DNA of 64,000 nucleotides from UBA3700 sp964478025 (lineage in GTDB: Bacteria; Bacillota; Clostridia; Christensenellales; UBA3700), in the NCBI GenBank assembly GCA_964478025.1, contig CAYZGK010000005.1, forward strand, positions 1-64,000, written 5' to 3'. Positions within the stretch are counted from its first letter, which is position 1. Each line of letters begins with the position of its first letter. The notes under the pieces were generated by a model. The model did not search any database, was not told the DNA's origin, and saw only the letters and a list, made by a program, of their open reading frames with translations. Below, one piece after another: positions 18,582-27,889 of the stretch. The translations under genes were made by a program, and so were the position numbers.

Positions 18582-19796
18582 TTATGTACGATAATCTCCA
18601 TTGATTTTTACATAATCATATGTTAAATCACATCCCCAAGCTGTTGATGAGAATGTACCATCATTTAAATTAATTAGTATCTCTATTTCTTTTTCAAGTA
18701 AAATCTCTTTTGCTTTTTCTTCAGAAAACTCAACTCCAGCTCCATTTTTACAAACTAGAATATTTCCTTTATTAGATTTAAACTCAACATCAATTTTATT
18801 AACATCAACATCAGCACCTGAGTATCCTATTGCGCATAAAACTCTTCCCCAGTTTGCATCGGCACCAAACATAGCAGCCTTTAAAAGTGATGAACAAATT
18901 ACGCTCTTTGCGACTATCTTTGCATTTTTTAAATCTTTAGCATTAGATACCTTACACTCAAGTAATTTTGTAGCACCCTCGCCATCACCTGCAATTAATC
19001 TACAAAGTGAAACAGTAACTGAATTTAATGCTTTCATAAACTCAGTAAAATCATTTCCTTCTTCTACTATTTCTTTATTTCCAGCCATACCATTTGCAAG
19101 AACTGTAACCATATCGTTTGTTGATGTATCTCCATCAACGGAAACCATATTAAATGTATCTTTAATATCTGAAGATAGGGCCTTTTGAAGCATCTTTGCA
19201 GAGATTGCGCAGTCTGTTGTTATAAATACAAGCATTGTAGCCATATTTGGATGAATCATTCCAGAACCTTTAGCAATACCACCGATGTGACATACTTTTC
19301 CGTCTACTTCAAACTCAACCGCTACTTCTTTCTTTATTGTATCTGTTGTCATTATAGCTTCAGCAGCATCTGAACCTTTACCTGTAGATAATCCCTTTAC
19401 AAGTGCTGGGATGCCATCTTTTATTGGAGTAATATCTAGAGGTTGACCAATAACGCCAGTTGAGGCAACAACTACATCACTTGCCTTTATATTTAATTCT
19501 TTTGCAAGATATTCACATCCAAGTTTTGCAATTTCAATACCATTTGCGTTACAAGTATTTGCGTTTCCACTATTACAAATAACAGCTTGAGCATAGCCAT
19601 CGCTAATGTTTTCTTTTGTAACTAAAAGTGGTGCACCTTTTACAAGATTTGTAGTATAAGTTGCTGCACAAGTTGCTTTAACTTCACTATAAATACAAGC
19701 TAAATCTTTCTTTGAGTGGTTTTTTCTAATACCACAATGAACGCCATTTGCTTTAAAACCTTTTGCTGCACAAACGCCACCTAAAATAAATTTCAT
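18582..19796 (-). CDS. argJ: Bifunctional ornithine acetyltransferase / N-acetylglutamate synthase
   Basis: 404 residues. The self-cleavage site with its nucleophilic Thr is visible in GMIHPNMATML near 180-190. Other signatures: CNSGNANTC, ASTGVIGQPL, NMVSVDGDTSTND, and ANWGRVLCAIGYSG. ArgJ transfers acetyl from acetylornithine to glutamate in the cyclic pathway, which fits the absence of argE and argA here. It sits between argC and argB. Confidence 0.96.
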   Translation of the reverse strand: MKFILGGVCAAKGFKANGVHCGIRKNHSKKDLACIYSEVKATCAATYTTNLVKGAPLLVTKENISDGYAQAVICNSGNANTCNANGIEIAKLGCEYLAKELNIKASDVVVASTGVIGQPLDITPIKDGIPALVKGLSTGKGSDAAEAIMTTDTIKKEVAVEFEVDGKVCHIGGIAKGSGMIHPNMATMLVFITTDCAISAKMLQKALSSDIKDTFNMVSVDGDTSTNDMVTVLANGMAGNKEIVEEGNDFTEFMKALNSVTVSLCRLIAGDGEGATKLLECKVSNAKDLKNAKIVAKSVICSSLLKAAMFGADANWGRVLCAIGYSGADVDVNKIDVEFKSNKGNILVCKNGAGVEFSEEKAKEILLEKEIEILINLNDGTFSSTAWGCDLTYDYVKINGDYRT

Positions 19797-19804
19797 ACTC
19801 TCTC

Positions 19805-20725
19805 CTATACGTTTAAACCTGTTTCTTCATCTAAACCTAAAACTATATTCATATTTTGAATAGCAGCGCCAGAGGCACCTTTTCCTAGGTTATCAAATCT
19901 TGAAACAAGCAATACTCTATCTTCGTTTCCATATACAGATATTTGCATATCATCACGACACGCAAATATATTAGCACTAATAAATCCATTTTCCGAACAA
20001 TTTTCATCAAAATGTACTATCTTCGTGTTATATTTATTTTTATAAATATTTTTAATATCTTCAATTGTTCCATTTAAATCTTTTTTAAACACGGGAACTG
20101 TTACTTCCATGCCTTGTGGGAAATTAGCAACAACTGGCATAAATATTGGTAAGTTATTTAATTTTGACATAACTTTCATTTCAGGTAAATGTTTATGCAT
20201 TTGTGTTAAGCCATATTGTCTTGGAGCAAGAAAATCTTTTGGCATATTATTTTCATACTGCTCTATCATTTTCTTTCCACCACCTGTGTAACCAGTTAAA
20301 GAAAAACAAGTAAGATTAGCATCCTTATTTAAAATTCCACTCTCAACTAGTGGATTTACAAGCGATATAAAGCCAGATGCGTGGCAACCTGGATTTGCTA
20401 TCTTTTTTGAAACTTTAATCTTTTCTCTTAAATTAGAAATCTCTGCAAAACCATAAGTCCAATTTGGATCTACTCTATGAGCTGTTGATGTATCTATAAT
20501 TACTGTATGATTATTCTCAAGAAGTGATGCTGATTCAATTGCTGCTTGATCAGGCAAACATAAAAATGTAATATCTGAAGAATTAATTGCATCTTTTCTT
20601 GCATTAACATCCTTTCTATTTTCCTCAGATAACTTTATAAGTTCAATATCCTTACGTATAGACAATCTATCTACTATTTTTAATCCAGTAGTTCCAGCAG
20701 ATCCATCAATAAAAACTTTTACCAT
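19805..20725 (-). CDS. argC: N-acetyl-gamma-glutamyl-phosphate reductase
   Basis: NADPH-dependent reduction of acetylglutamyl phosphate. The N-terminus KVFIDGSAGTTGLKI is the Rossmann loop, and the catalytic Cys is in ANPGCHASGF near 115. I placed the start at the ATG at 20725 (306 residues), preceded by AAGGTGAG. An in-frame ATG at 20764 would add 13 residues without a good ribosome site. It resembles the shorter ArgC type. First gene of the arg operon. Confidence 0.94.
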   Translation of the reverse strand: MVKVFIDGSAGTTGLKIVDRLSIRKDIELIKLSEENRKDVNARKDAINSSDITFLCLPDQAAIESASLLENNHTVIIDTSTAHRVDPNWTYGFAEISNLREKIKVSKKIANPGCHASGFISLVNPLVESGILNKDANLTCFSLTGYTGGGKKMIEQYENNMPKDFLAPRQYGLTQMHKHLPEMKVMSKLNNLPIFMPVVANFPQGMEVTVPVFKKDLNGTIEDIKNIYKNKYNTKIVHFDENCSENGFISANIFACRDDMQISVYGNEDRVLLVSRFDNLGKGASGAAIQNMNIVLGLDEETGLNV

Positions 20726-20739
20726 TTTCTCACCTTTAT

Positions 20740-20875
20740 ACATTCTATGCATAAAAAATTGCATAAAATAACATTGTTAACACCTACATTATAATTAAAG
20801 TGATTATAGTAATCAAATAAATGTATATAAAATGAATAAAAAAGTATAAATATACATAAACTTGCATAAAAAAAA
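20740..20875 (-). promoter_or_regulatory. arg operon control region with candidate ArgR sites
   Basis: The promoter is TTGATT (20811-20816), 17 bases, TATAAT (20788-20793) on the minus strand. AT-rich ARG-box-like elements surround it: TATGCATAAAAAATTGCATA (about 20745-20765), and GTATAAATATAC with ATGAATAAAAAAGTATAA (about 20830-20858), both resembling the loose TNTGNATWWWWATNCANA operator pattern. The promoter is well supported; ArgR binding is inferred from pattern and context only. Confidence 0.5.
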
Positions 20876-21196
20876 CAAGATGGTCTATAAGCCGAGTTCT
20901 GTATTAGATGATCATCTGTCTAGACATACTGTTACCAATATGTTCAAGCGATTAAGAGACTAGCAGGCTGCCTTAGCGTCTCATTCTTGCACCATGTGGG
21001 GTTTACAGGGCTCCCCATGTCACCACGGGGACGGTGAGCTCTTACCTCGCCTTTCCATCCTTACCATTTCTGGCGGTTTATTTCTGTTGCACTTTCCTTC
21101 AAGTCGCCTTGACTGGCCGTTAACCAGCACAATGCCATGCGGTGCTCGGACTTTCCTCATTCCAAAATTGGACTGCGATCATCTGGCCATCTTGCC
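20876..21196 (-). ncRNA. rnpB: RNase P RNA
   Basis: The catalytic RNA of RNase P, which cuts the 5' leader from pre-tRNA. The minus strand contains the conserved GAGGAAAGTCCGAGCACC element after the 5' end, and near the 3' end ACAGAACTCGGCTTATAGACC. The 5' CAAGATGGCC pairs with the 3' GACCATCTTG to form stem P1, setting the ends at about 21196 and 20876. Length is about 321 bases. A T-run follows the 3' end. The unusually high GC for this window also marks a structured RNA. Confidence 0.95.
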
Positions 21197-21201
21197 TATA
21201 T

Positions 21202-21231
21202 ATATTACTAGTTTTTCGTTAAAATTGTCAA
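21202..21231 (-). promoter_or_regulatory. rnpB promoter
   Basis: Minus strand: a consensus TTGACA (21226-21231), 18 bases, TAATAT (21202-21207), then a few bases to the predicted 5' end of RNase P RNA. It lies in the gap after the DUF6273 lipoprotein gene. Confidence 0.75.
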
Positions 21232-21258
21232 AAAATTTAAATGCTTCAAAATTATGTT

Positions 21259-22242
21259 TTATTTTTTAATATAAAGCGCTGGAACAATTCCCATATATGT
21301 AGATTCACTTATATGTGTACCACTTGTTTTTGATATTTCGCCTGTTGAATCTACCTTTAGTACATGAAGTGCATCATCCCCTGCGCTTCTTAAATACCAC
21401 ATAGAATTTTTGGTCATAGTACCGCTGTATGAATAACAATACGCATATGCACCACTGCATAGTGCGTAATCTGTTACTTGTTTTATTCTTCTTTGAGGAT
21501 TTTCTTCAGTAAATCCATATGTGTTATTTGTAGCTTCAGTATAGGATAAAATAAATACCTTATCTTTTGTATCTTGCTGTAATTTTGCATAAACTGAATC
21601 ACCTTGGTGATTATTTAAAGTGGTAGTTTCAATTATATTTTGTTGCTTTTCATTAAATGCAACACTGTAAAAGGTATTTTGAAGATAAAGTCTAACTAAA
21701 GATACACTATACTCATTTGCGTAAGTACCATGCGTATCTTTTGTATCTAAATCTAAATTACCATCAGAATCTTTATAGTAATATTCTTTATCATGAACTC
21801 CATAATTTGTTTGGAATGCAGAAGAAGTTAAAACCATGTTAGATAGCAATAAATATGAATCATCACTTGTTTTTAATATATCCCATACAATAGGTTCAAC
21901 TAAAAAGGCATATTCTTTATTATTCTCTACCTTTGTTCCATTCCAAAATGAGCTATTTGATTCATCATTAAGAGAGGATGTAATAATTGCGTATTCTTTA
22001 TCCTGATATGTATAATACCCAGTCTTTTTATCTTTTGTTCCACTTTTTATTAAACTTACATCAACATCAGTAACCATTTGTGGAAATTTTCCAAATTTAA
22101 TTTGGGTACTTTTCCCTTCTACAAATTCAAATAATGGCTCTTCAACATTTTTATTAGTATCTTCATTTTTACATGACATAAAACATGAACATGTAAGAAC
22201 AATAATTATTAATACTAATAAAAAGTTAATGGATTTTTTCAT
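21259..22242 (-). CDS. DUF6273-like lipoprotein
   Basis: 327 residues with a lipoprotein signal (MKKSINFLLVLIIIVLTCSC, then FMSC, near residues 19-24). The mature part follows the DUF6273 pattern: EPIVWDILK, LLSNMVL, VRLYLQNTFYSVAF, VFILSYTEA, then WYLRSAGDD and GIVPALYI at the end. The function of this family is unknown; it is common in gut Firmicutes surface proteins. Its ATG overlaps the nrdR stop as TAATG, so it is translationally coupled to a conserved regulator, which is odd. Confidence 0.75.
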   Translation of the reverse strand: MKKSINFLLVLIIIVLTCSCFMSCKNEDTNKNVEEPLFEFVEGKSTQIKFGKFPQMVTDVDVSLIKSGTKDKKTGYYTYQDKEYAIITSSLNDESNSSFWNGTKVENNKEYAFLVEPIVWDILKTSDDSYLLLSNMVLTSSAFQTNYGVHDKEYYYKDSDGNLDLDTKDTHGTYANEYSVSLVRLYLQNTFYSVAFNEKQQNIIETTTLNNHQGDSVYAKLQQDTKDKVFILSYTEATNNTYGFTEENPQRRIKQVTDYALCSGAYAYCYSYSGTMTKNSMWYLRSAGDDALHVLKVDSTGEISKTSGTHISESTYMGIVPALYIKK

Positions 22243-22697
22243 TATTTTTTCTCTTTAACTAAATCTTTAATTTCACTAAGCCAGCTGTTTATATCTTTAA
22301 ATTCTCTATAAACGGCAGCAAATCTTATGTATGCTACATCATCTAAGGTTTTTAACCCTTCCATAACATACTCACCAATTTCTGATGATTTTATTTCTTG
22401 ATCTAGTGAGTTTGCTAATTTCTTTTCAATATCGTCAACTAGCTTATCTATTTTCTCAACAGGCACTGGTCTTTTTGCACAAGCATTTAGTATACCTGCT
22501 TTTAATTTATTTCTTGAGTAAGGTTGTCTATCTCCATTTTTCTTTACAACAATAATAGGAGCAATTTCAATTGTTTCATAAGTTGTGAATCTTTTACCAC
22601 AATTAACGCATTCCCTTCTTCTTCTTATAGATGTTCCATCTTCATTTACACGGCTATCTATAACTTTACTTTCTAAACAACCACATACACTACACTT
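22242..22697 (-). CDS. nrdR: Transcriptional repressor NrdR
   Basis: NrdR represses ribonucleotide reductase genes by sensing dATP/ATP. The 151 residues begin MKCSVCGCLESKVIDSR, with the zinc ribbon completed by CVNCGKRFTTYE, followed by an ATP-cone domain (VVKKNGDRQPYSRNKL). I chose the ATG at 22697; an upstream in-frame ATG at 22727 would add 10 residues and overlap the TIR gene. It lies five bases after the TIR gene's stop and may be read through from the ESCRT-like operon. Confidence 0.95.
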   Translation of the reverse strand, partial: KCSVCGCLESKVIDSRVNEDGTSIRRRRECVNCGKRFTTYETIEIAPIIVVKKNGDRQPYSRNKLKAGILNACAKRPVPVEKIDKLVDDIEKKLANSLDQEIKSSEIGEYVMEGLKTLDDVAYIRFAAVYREFKDINSWLSEIKDLVKEKK

Positions 22698-22702
22698 CAT
22701 TT

Positions 22703-24892
22703 CTATTCTCTCTCCCACAATTTCCAAAATGGCTTTTTCTTTTTATTTTCTTCCTTTTTAGTCTCAGCCTTTTTGTTTTCTTCTTTGTTTTCTTTCTTTA
22801 TGGTTTTGCCTTCTGATGCTTCTAGTCTTTCATAGTAGTCATCAAGATTTTCAACATTTTTAATTGTTACTCTATATTTTTTAGGTAATGCTTTAAATCT
22901 ATTAAATAGTTTTACATACATTTCTCTATTTAATTCTTTCTTTGGAAGCATTGCAAAATACTCCTCTAATTGTTTAGCATCTGCCTTATATTTTCTATCG
23001 TAGGCACGCATTAAGATGTCTGTAAAATCTTTAACATATTTTTTATACTCATCCTCAAGTTCTTGATAAGCTTTTTCAACATGTATTAAATCTTCTCTAC
23101 TTGGCAAATCCATATTGTCAAGTTCTGTTAATTTTTGTTGAACTTTTTGAACGCCAGTCATCTTCATTTTATTTGAAGCATTTACAACAACTTTCTTATA
23201 ATCTCCTGCTAAATCCTTTTCATCGTCAGAAAGCTTATTGTATTCTTCCTCAATATTTAATAAATCGTCATAATTTGGATAATCTTTGTTGCTTACAAGA
23301 TTTAATCTAGAATTAAAATTATCTATCTTATTTTTCCTTATTTTGGCTTTAGCATTTAAAATAGTTGGTTTTAAATCTACAACTGCATTCTTTGCTTCCC
23401 TTGGAAGTGATTCAAATACATTTTTAATCTTATATATATCTTCATCCATTGGATGAGGATTATCGTCAAGTTGTTTTAAAAGATCATTTACTTTATCCGC
23501 AAGCCCCTGGATATATTCAGTTCTTTTATTGTCTATATCCATAACAAAGCTCTCAGCATTTGCAAGAATTGCATATTTCTTTAAAAGCTTATAGCTTAAA
23601 CTATCTTTGTAGTTATCATGCATTACAAGTTCTGTTACAGTTTGTGCTTTAAAATCTATAAGAAGTTTATAGTACCAAGACATATAGTTTTCAGCATCTC
23701 TTAATTGTATCTTATGAATCGTATCGAAAGCTTCCTCAAATTCTCCTAAATCTTCTATTTGTACTTTAGCAAATTTTAAAAGAGATTGAATTTGTGGAAC
23801 TTTAGTACAAGCTTCAATTCTTTTTGATTCATCAAGCAGGTCTATACTTGCCTTTTTCTCTTTATTTTCAGTAACATCTATTTTACCTTCTTTAAGTTTT
23901 TCAAAAGCAGTGGTTAACTTTTGAATTTGTGCTCTATTTGCATCAATTTCTCTTTGCTGAGCAGCATCAACGTTTCTTGGAGTTATAATGGAGTCCAATT
24001 CTTTTTCAATATCTTTAAGAAGAGATATTCCATACTTAAGTCCTTGCATATTACGAAGTTCTATTGGTAAATCATCTGGAGAGAAATTATCTGTAAATAT
24101 AGGGATAATACATTTATCTCCAACTTTCTTTTGTTCTTTTAATTCTAAGAATCTTCTCCACTCATTTTGCATCCAGTGACTTTCAACAAACTCTTTCTTT
24201 GAGCAAATTAAAAGCATTATTTTAGCTGAATATAGGCCAAAATAAATATTTGGTTCATATTCTCTAACTTTGATACCTCTTAAAGATTTTTCGCTAAAGA
24301 ATGTCTTATATTTTAAAGATATATCATTATATATCTCACAAGCTAAGTCATAATCTTTTGTAACTATATCAGGGTTACTTATTTCTGTCTTTTTAAAGCA
24401 AATGAAAACATCATATGGCTTTGTTGTATTTTTAATTAAAACAGCTTTTTCTCTTGCATTTTCTATAATGTTTAATCTTTCCATGAAATCTGGTAATTTT
24501 TCAGGAGAAGTCTTCTTTAAATAAGTCATGAATCTTTTATATGCATTAGATTCATCAATTGGCTTTTCATTTACATTATAAAATGATGGGAATAATTGGC
24601 CATTATTATCCATCTCAAGCATTACTTGTTGATCACAAAGTAGTAATCCCCAATAAACTGCAGTTAAATCCTCGTCTGGATATTTTGCTAAAATTTGATC
24701 ATACATAGATTTAGCTTTAGCAAAATCAGCAAATTGTCTTTGACTATTTGCTATTCTTAAATCTATAAACATTTGGCTATCTGCTTGCTTTTTTGTATAA
24801 GAATTTCCGCATGATTCACAAATGTATAAATCACCCTCTATTCTAAAGTGTGTACTAAAACAAACTGGACATTGAAATGCTTCTAATTTCAT
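22703..24892 (-). CDS. Zinc-ribbon TIR-domain protein
   Basis: 729 residues, no membrane segment. Residues 8-28 form a zinc ribbon (CPVC...CESC). A short helical repeat region follows (about 45-110). A TIR domain spans about 158-305: KPYDVFICFK, the loop FFSEKSLRGIKVREYE, and LLICSKKEFVESHWMQNEW, where E244 aligns with the catalytic Glu of NAD-cleaving TIR proteins. The rest is charged and helical, ending in a Lys/Glu-rich tail. It is the last member of the SPFH-Snf7-AAA-BrxL-like block, nine bases or fewer from its neighbours. Role: probable NADase or signalling effector; inferred from family. Confidence 0.85.
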   Translation of the reverse strand: MKLEAFQCPVCFSTHFRIEGDLYICESCGNSYTKKQADSQMFIDLRIANSQRQFADFAKAKSMYDQILAKYPDEDLTAVYWGLLLCDQQVMLEMDNNGQLFPSFYNVNEKPIDESNAYKRFMTYLKKTSPEKLPDFMERLNIIENAREKAVLIKNTTKPYDVFICFKKTEISNPDIVTKDYDLACEIYNDISLKYKTFFSEKSLRGIKVREYEPNIYFGLYSAKIMLLICSKKEFVESHWMQNEWRRFLELKEQKKVGDKCIIPIFTDNFSPDDLPIELRNMQGLKYGISLLKDIEKELDSIITPRNVDAAQQREIDANRAQIQKLTTAFEKLKEGKIDVTENKEKKASIDLLDESKRIEACTKVPQIQSLLKFAKVQIEDLGEFEEAFDTIHKIQLRDAENYMSWYYKLLIDFKAQTVTELVMHDNYKDSLSYKLLKKYAILANAESFVMDIDNKRTEYIQGLADKVNDLLKQLDDNPHPMDEDIYKIKNVFESLPREAKNAVVDLKPTILNAKAKIRKNKIDNFNSRLNLVSNKDYPNYDDLLNIEEEYNKLSDDEKDLAGDYKKVVVNASNKMKMTGVQKVQQKLTELDNMDLPSREDLIHVEKAYQELEDEYKKYVKDFTDILMRAYDRKYKADAKQLEEYFAMLPKKELNREMYVKLFNRFKALPKKYRVTIKNVENLDDYYERLEASEGKTIKKENKEENKKAETKKEENKKKKPFWKLWERE

Positions 24893-24900
24893 CTTTTCTC

Positions 24901-26334
24901 CTATTTAACTATATATTCTTGCATAGGTTTTTTCCTATACTCTACATCCATAATCATTAATTGTTTCTTTATTATTCCTCTCATCTCAACAGCTGGATCT
25001 AGACAATATTTTTTAAACAATTCTTTATCTACATCCTCCTTATTCATCCAGTGTGGGAATAAAAGTTTCATATAAGCAGTAGCGATTCTCTTTACAGCTT
25101 TTGTATCTCTAGTATCCGCATTCTTTGGTATTTCTATAAGCTCATCAACTAGCGCTTTTTCTATAACATCTTCTCTAAGAGAGTGCATTATTTCTGAGAA
25201 ATATTCGGTATTTAAGGCCCAGCCTTCAACTTTCATATTTTCATTCATTCTTGGTACATCCCACCCTTTTATAAAACCATGGAATCTATCTATTAAAGCA
25301 GAGTCAGTAAATAGTGATGGCAATTCATCAAACATACACTCATCTACATTCATTTTTTCTTGCTTTATATTTCCAAGAACTATAAGGCCTGCCTTTCCAG
25401 AGCCAGCTTTCGTTCCAACGTTATATGTTCCAGACTCAAGATAGCCTTTCATTGCGCCTTGCATCTCTGCGATATCTGTAAACTTAATTGTAGATATCTC
25501 GTCAAGTGCTACGTAATCAAAAAAGCTAACTAATCCTTCTTGTTTTTTAGACATATCATAAAATAGTTTTGCTCTTGTTACAACGCCGCCAGATACTAGC
25601 CATCCTTTTTTACTAATTTGAGAGAATATATAACTCTTTCCTGTTCCTTTTGGAGCAAGCTCCATTAAGTTTAATCTTTCTTCAACAAAAGGAAGTAATC
25701 TTGTTAGCATTGTAAGTTTTTCTGTTTCACTTGAAAAACCATCTGCGTTATAATCAATAGCTCCTAAAAGAACATTTATCCACTCGTCAATATCAAAGGC
25801 TTTTCTTGCATTTTTATAAAAGTCTAAGTCAACTTTATATGGTCTAAAATCTTTAAAGCCTACAAGGGCAATTTTGCCCTCTCCTTTTGATTGACTTACT
25901 TGAATTACTTTATATTCAAGGTCTAATATTCCCCAAAACTCACCATCTGTTACAAGCAATTCTTTTTTATGTTTATCCCAAATTGCTTCAGATATATAAG
26001 TTTCAGAAAAACCTATACCAAAATCTGGTAAAGCAAAAGTTACTTTTGATGTTCTTATATCTACATTTATAATAATCTTTGCAAGAATTCTTACCTTTTC
26101 GCCGCTTATCATTTTATCAAGAAGTGCGTTCCATTCATCCTTTCTTGGAATAATGTCTTTTATTTTAGATATAACAAATTTAACGTTTACGTTTCCATCT
26201 TTATCTGCATATTTCTTAAAAAACCAATCTCTTATAAATGCAGGTAAATTCAATGATGCAAAAACTCCTTGAAGTGAGGACTTTTTTACAATCATTCCAT
26301 CAAAATTTTCTTTTAGTTTTTCTTCTACTGCCAT
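24901..26334 (-). CDS. BrxL-like AAA protein (Lon-related family) in the ESCRT-like operon
   Basis: 477 residues. Walker A is APKGTGKS at 227-234 and Walker B is DYVALDEI at 273-280. It is a clear paralogue of the BrxL of the BREX island at 44.6-46.0 kb: both share a LNLPAFIRD-type N-terminus, ALPDFG near 101-106, LLPFVEERLN just before the Walker A, and ADTRDTKAVKRIATAY near the C-terminus. In BREX, BrxL is needed for defence and acts on DNA. Here no BREX genes are adjacent; its neighbours are a MIT-AAA ATPase and a TIR protein. No Lon protease catalytic dyad is obvious. Confidence 0.85.
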   Translation of the reverse strand: MAVEEKLKENFDGMIVKKSSLQGVFASLNLPAFIRDWFFKKYADKDGNVNVKFVISKIKDIIPRKDEWNALLDKMISGEKVRILAKIIINVDIRTSKVTFALPDFGIGFSETYISEAIWDKHKKELLVTDGEFWGILDLEYKVIQVSQSKGEGKIALVGFKDFRPYKVDLDFYKNARKAFDIDEWINVLLGAIDYNADGFSSETEKLTMLTRLLPFVEERLNLMELAPKGTGKSYIFSQISKKGWLVSGGVVTRAKLFYDMSKKQEGLVSFFDYVALDEISTIKFTDIAEMQGAMKGYLESGTYNVGTKAGSGKAGLIVLGNIKQEKMNVDECMFDELPSLFTDSALIDRFHGFIKGWDVPRMNENMKVEGWALNTEYFSEIMHSLREDVIEKALVDELIEIPKNADTRDTKAVKRIATAYMKLLFPHWMNKEDVDKELFKKYCLDPAVEMRGIIKKQLMIMDVEYRKKPMQEYIVK

Positions 26335-26344
26335 GTAATTTCTC

Positions 26345-27877
26345 CTACAAGCCTAAGTCTTCTTCCTCTAGGCCTTTAATGAATTTAATTTTTCCTTTAA
26401 ATAACACATCATTTGAAGAGATTATCATTTCGTACTCACCAGGTTCTTGAATTGCAAGTGGATCTGTAATCCAAGAATTAAATTTTTTAGAACAAACATA
26501 ATTTGCACCATCAATATTTACATAAACTCTCTCATAATCTTTATTTATTGAGAATTCAATTTGTGGTTTTTCATTTGTTTGTAATTTTATAACATCACTA
26601 GCTAAAGATACTTGAACTTCTCCCTCGTCTTTTTCTTTACCATCTTGTGTGCTACCATTAATATTTTCTTCTTTTATTTCTTCTTCAATTTCATCAAGCT
26701 CTTTATTTGTATTTTCAACTCTTTTATTTGAAATACCTGCATAAGCTTCAAATTTAGCGACATCAGACTTTTTAACAGTTGGTGGCACCTTCTTTATAGC
26801 TTCGATGAAATTTTTCATTGTAAGAGGTGTTAACTTATCTGTCTTTATATAGTTTTCTAGTGGTTCTTCCTTTGCTCTATCACAAACTTCCGCTAAATCC
26901 GCACCTGAATATCCCTCAGTTACATCAACTAATTTATCTATGTTAACATCCTTAGATAATGGTACATTTTGTAATTGTTTAGTAAATAAGTACTTTCTTG
27001 CCTTTGCATCAGGAAGATGAACATAAATCTTTTCACTAAATCTTCCAGATCTTACCGCTGCACTATCTACTGCCCATGGATTATTTGTTGCACCTAAAAT
27101 CAATAGATTATCTGTCTTACTTGCAAATCCATCGATTTGTTGTAAAAACTCATTAACTCTCTTATCGTTATGAGCATCAACTCCACGTTGAGCAAATAGA
27201 GAATCCATCTCATCGATAAATATAATTGCTAGTTTATCTTTTTTAGTTGCTTCAAATAATGAGGCGATATTTTTTTCACTCTCACCCACCCATTTACTTA
27301 ATATGTCTGAACTTTTAACTGCATAGAATGTTGCACCAACTTCGCCTGCGATAGCTTTAGCTATCATAGTTTTACCAGTTCCTGGAGGACCATAAAGTAG
27401 AACACCACCACCAGATTTTTTGCCGTAAGCTGCGTACTTTTCTGGATATCTTATAGGATTAATCATTCTTGTCATGATTGTATGTTTTACATCCTCAAGA
27501 CCTGCAACATCTTCAAACTTTATATTAGGAATATCTGAAGCTACCCAATTTTTGCCCTCATCTTCCTCTTGCTCAGCTTGTGAATCATTAGGATCAGATT
27601 GATTATTTCCAGTATTTCTAACAACTCTACTTGGTCTTTTATATTCATCCATTTTCTTTGCACAATTTAGCAAAGATTGAGCTTTTGCAAAATAAGTTCT
27701 TCTTATATTAGTTTCATTTTTCCCAGTACACTTTTTAGAAGCAATTAAAAATTGTTCTGCAGCTTTAGTGTAATATTCTTTTGCTGAAGAATAATTACCA
27801 CCAGCTTGTGCTTTCTGTGCTTTATCAACGTATTGTCTCCCTATATCAATAGCGAAATCTAATCCATTTTCAGCCAT
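26345..27877 (-). CDS. Vps4-like AAA ATPase with N-terminal MIT domain
   Basis: 510 residues. Residues about 5-76 form a three-helix MIT-type domain (AQAGGNYSSAKEYYTKAAEQ, then KAQSLLNCAKK). After a disordered linker (80-110), one AAA module follows: Walker A GPPGTGKT 163-170, pore loop SKWVGESEK 194-202 as in the Vps4/katanin/spastin clade, Walker B IIFIDE 219-224, sensor ATNNP 263-267, and Arg fingers R276 and R279. Residues 400-510 hold an acidic linker and a beta-rich domain not found in Vps4. It sits directly downstream of Snf7-like genes, its expected substrates. Confidence 0.88.
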   Translation of the reverse strand: MAENGLDFAIDIGRQYVDKAQKAQAGGNYSSAKEYYTKAAEQFLIASKKCTGKNETNIRRTYFAKAQSLLNCAKKMDEYKRPSRVVRNTGNNQSDPNDSQAEQEEDEGKNWVASDIPNIKFEDVAGLEDVKHTIMTRMINPIRYPEKYAAYGKKSGGGVLLYGPPGTGKTMIAKAIAGEVGATFYAVKSSDILSKWVGESEKNIASLFEATKKDKLAIIFIDEMDSLFAQRGVDAHNDKRVNEFLQQIDGFASKTDNLLILGATNNPWAVDSAAVRSGRFSEKIYVHLPDAKARKYLFTKQLQNVPLSKDVNIDKLVDVTEGYSGADLAEVCDRAKEEPLENYIKTDKLTPLTMKNFIEAIKKVPPTVKKSDVAKFEAYAGISNKRVENTNKELDEIEEEIKEENINGSTQDGKEKDEGEVQVSLASDVIKLQTNEKPQIEFSINKDYERVYVNIDGANYVCSKKFNSWITDPLAIQEPGEYEMIISSNDVLFKGKIKFIKGLEEEDLGL

Positions 27878-27889
27878 GTTGTCTCCTTA

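Noticed and set aside
20994..21269. Open plus-strand frame of 91 codons over the RNase P RNA
   Set aside because: It lies antisense to rnpB, whose conserved elements and P1 pairing explain the sequence and its high GC.
24901..26334. Classic Lon protease
   Set aside because: Only the ATPase is supported; I see no Ser-Lys catalytic dyad, and the sequence matches the BrxL-type family instead.
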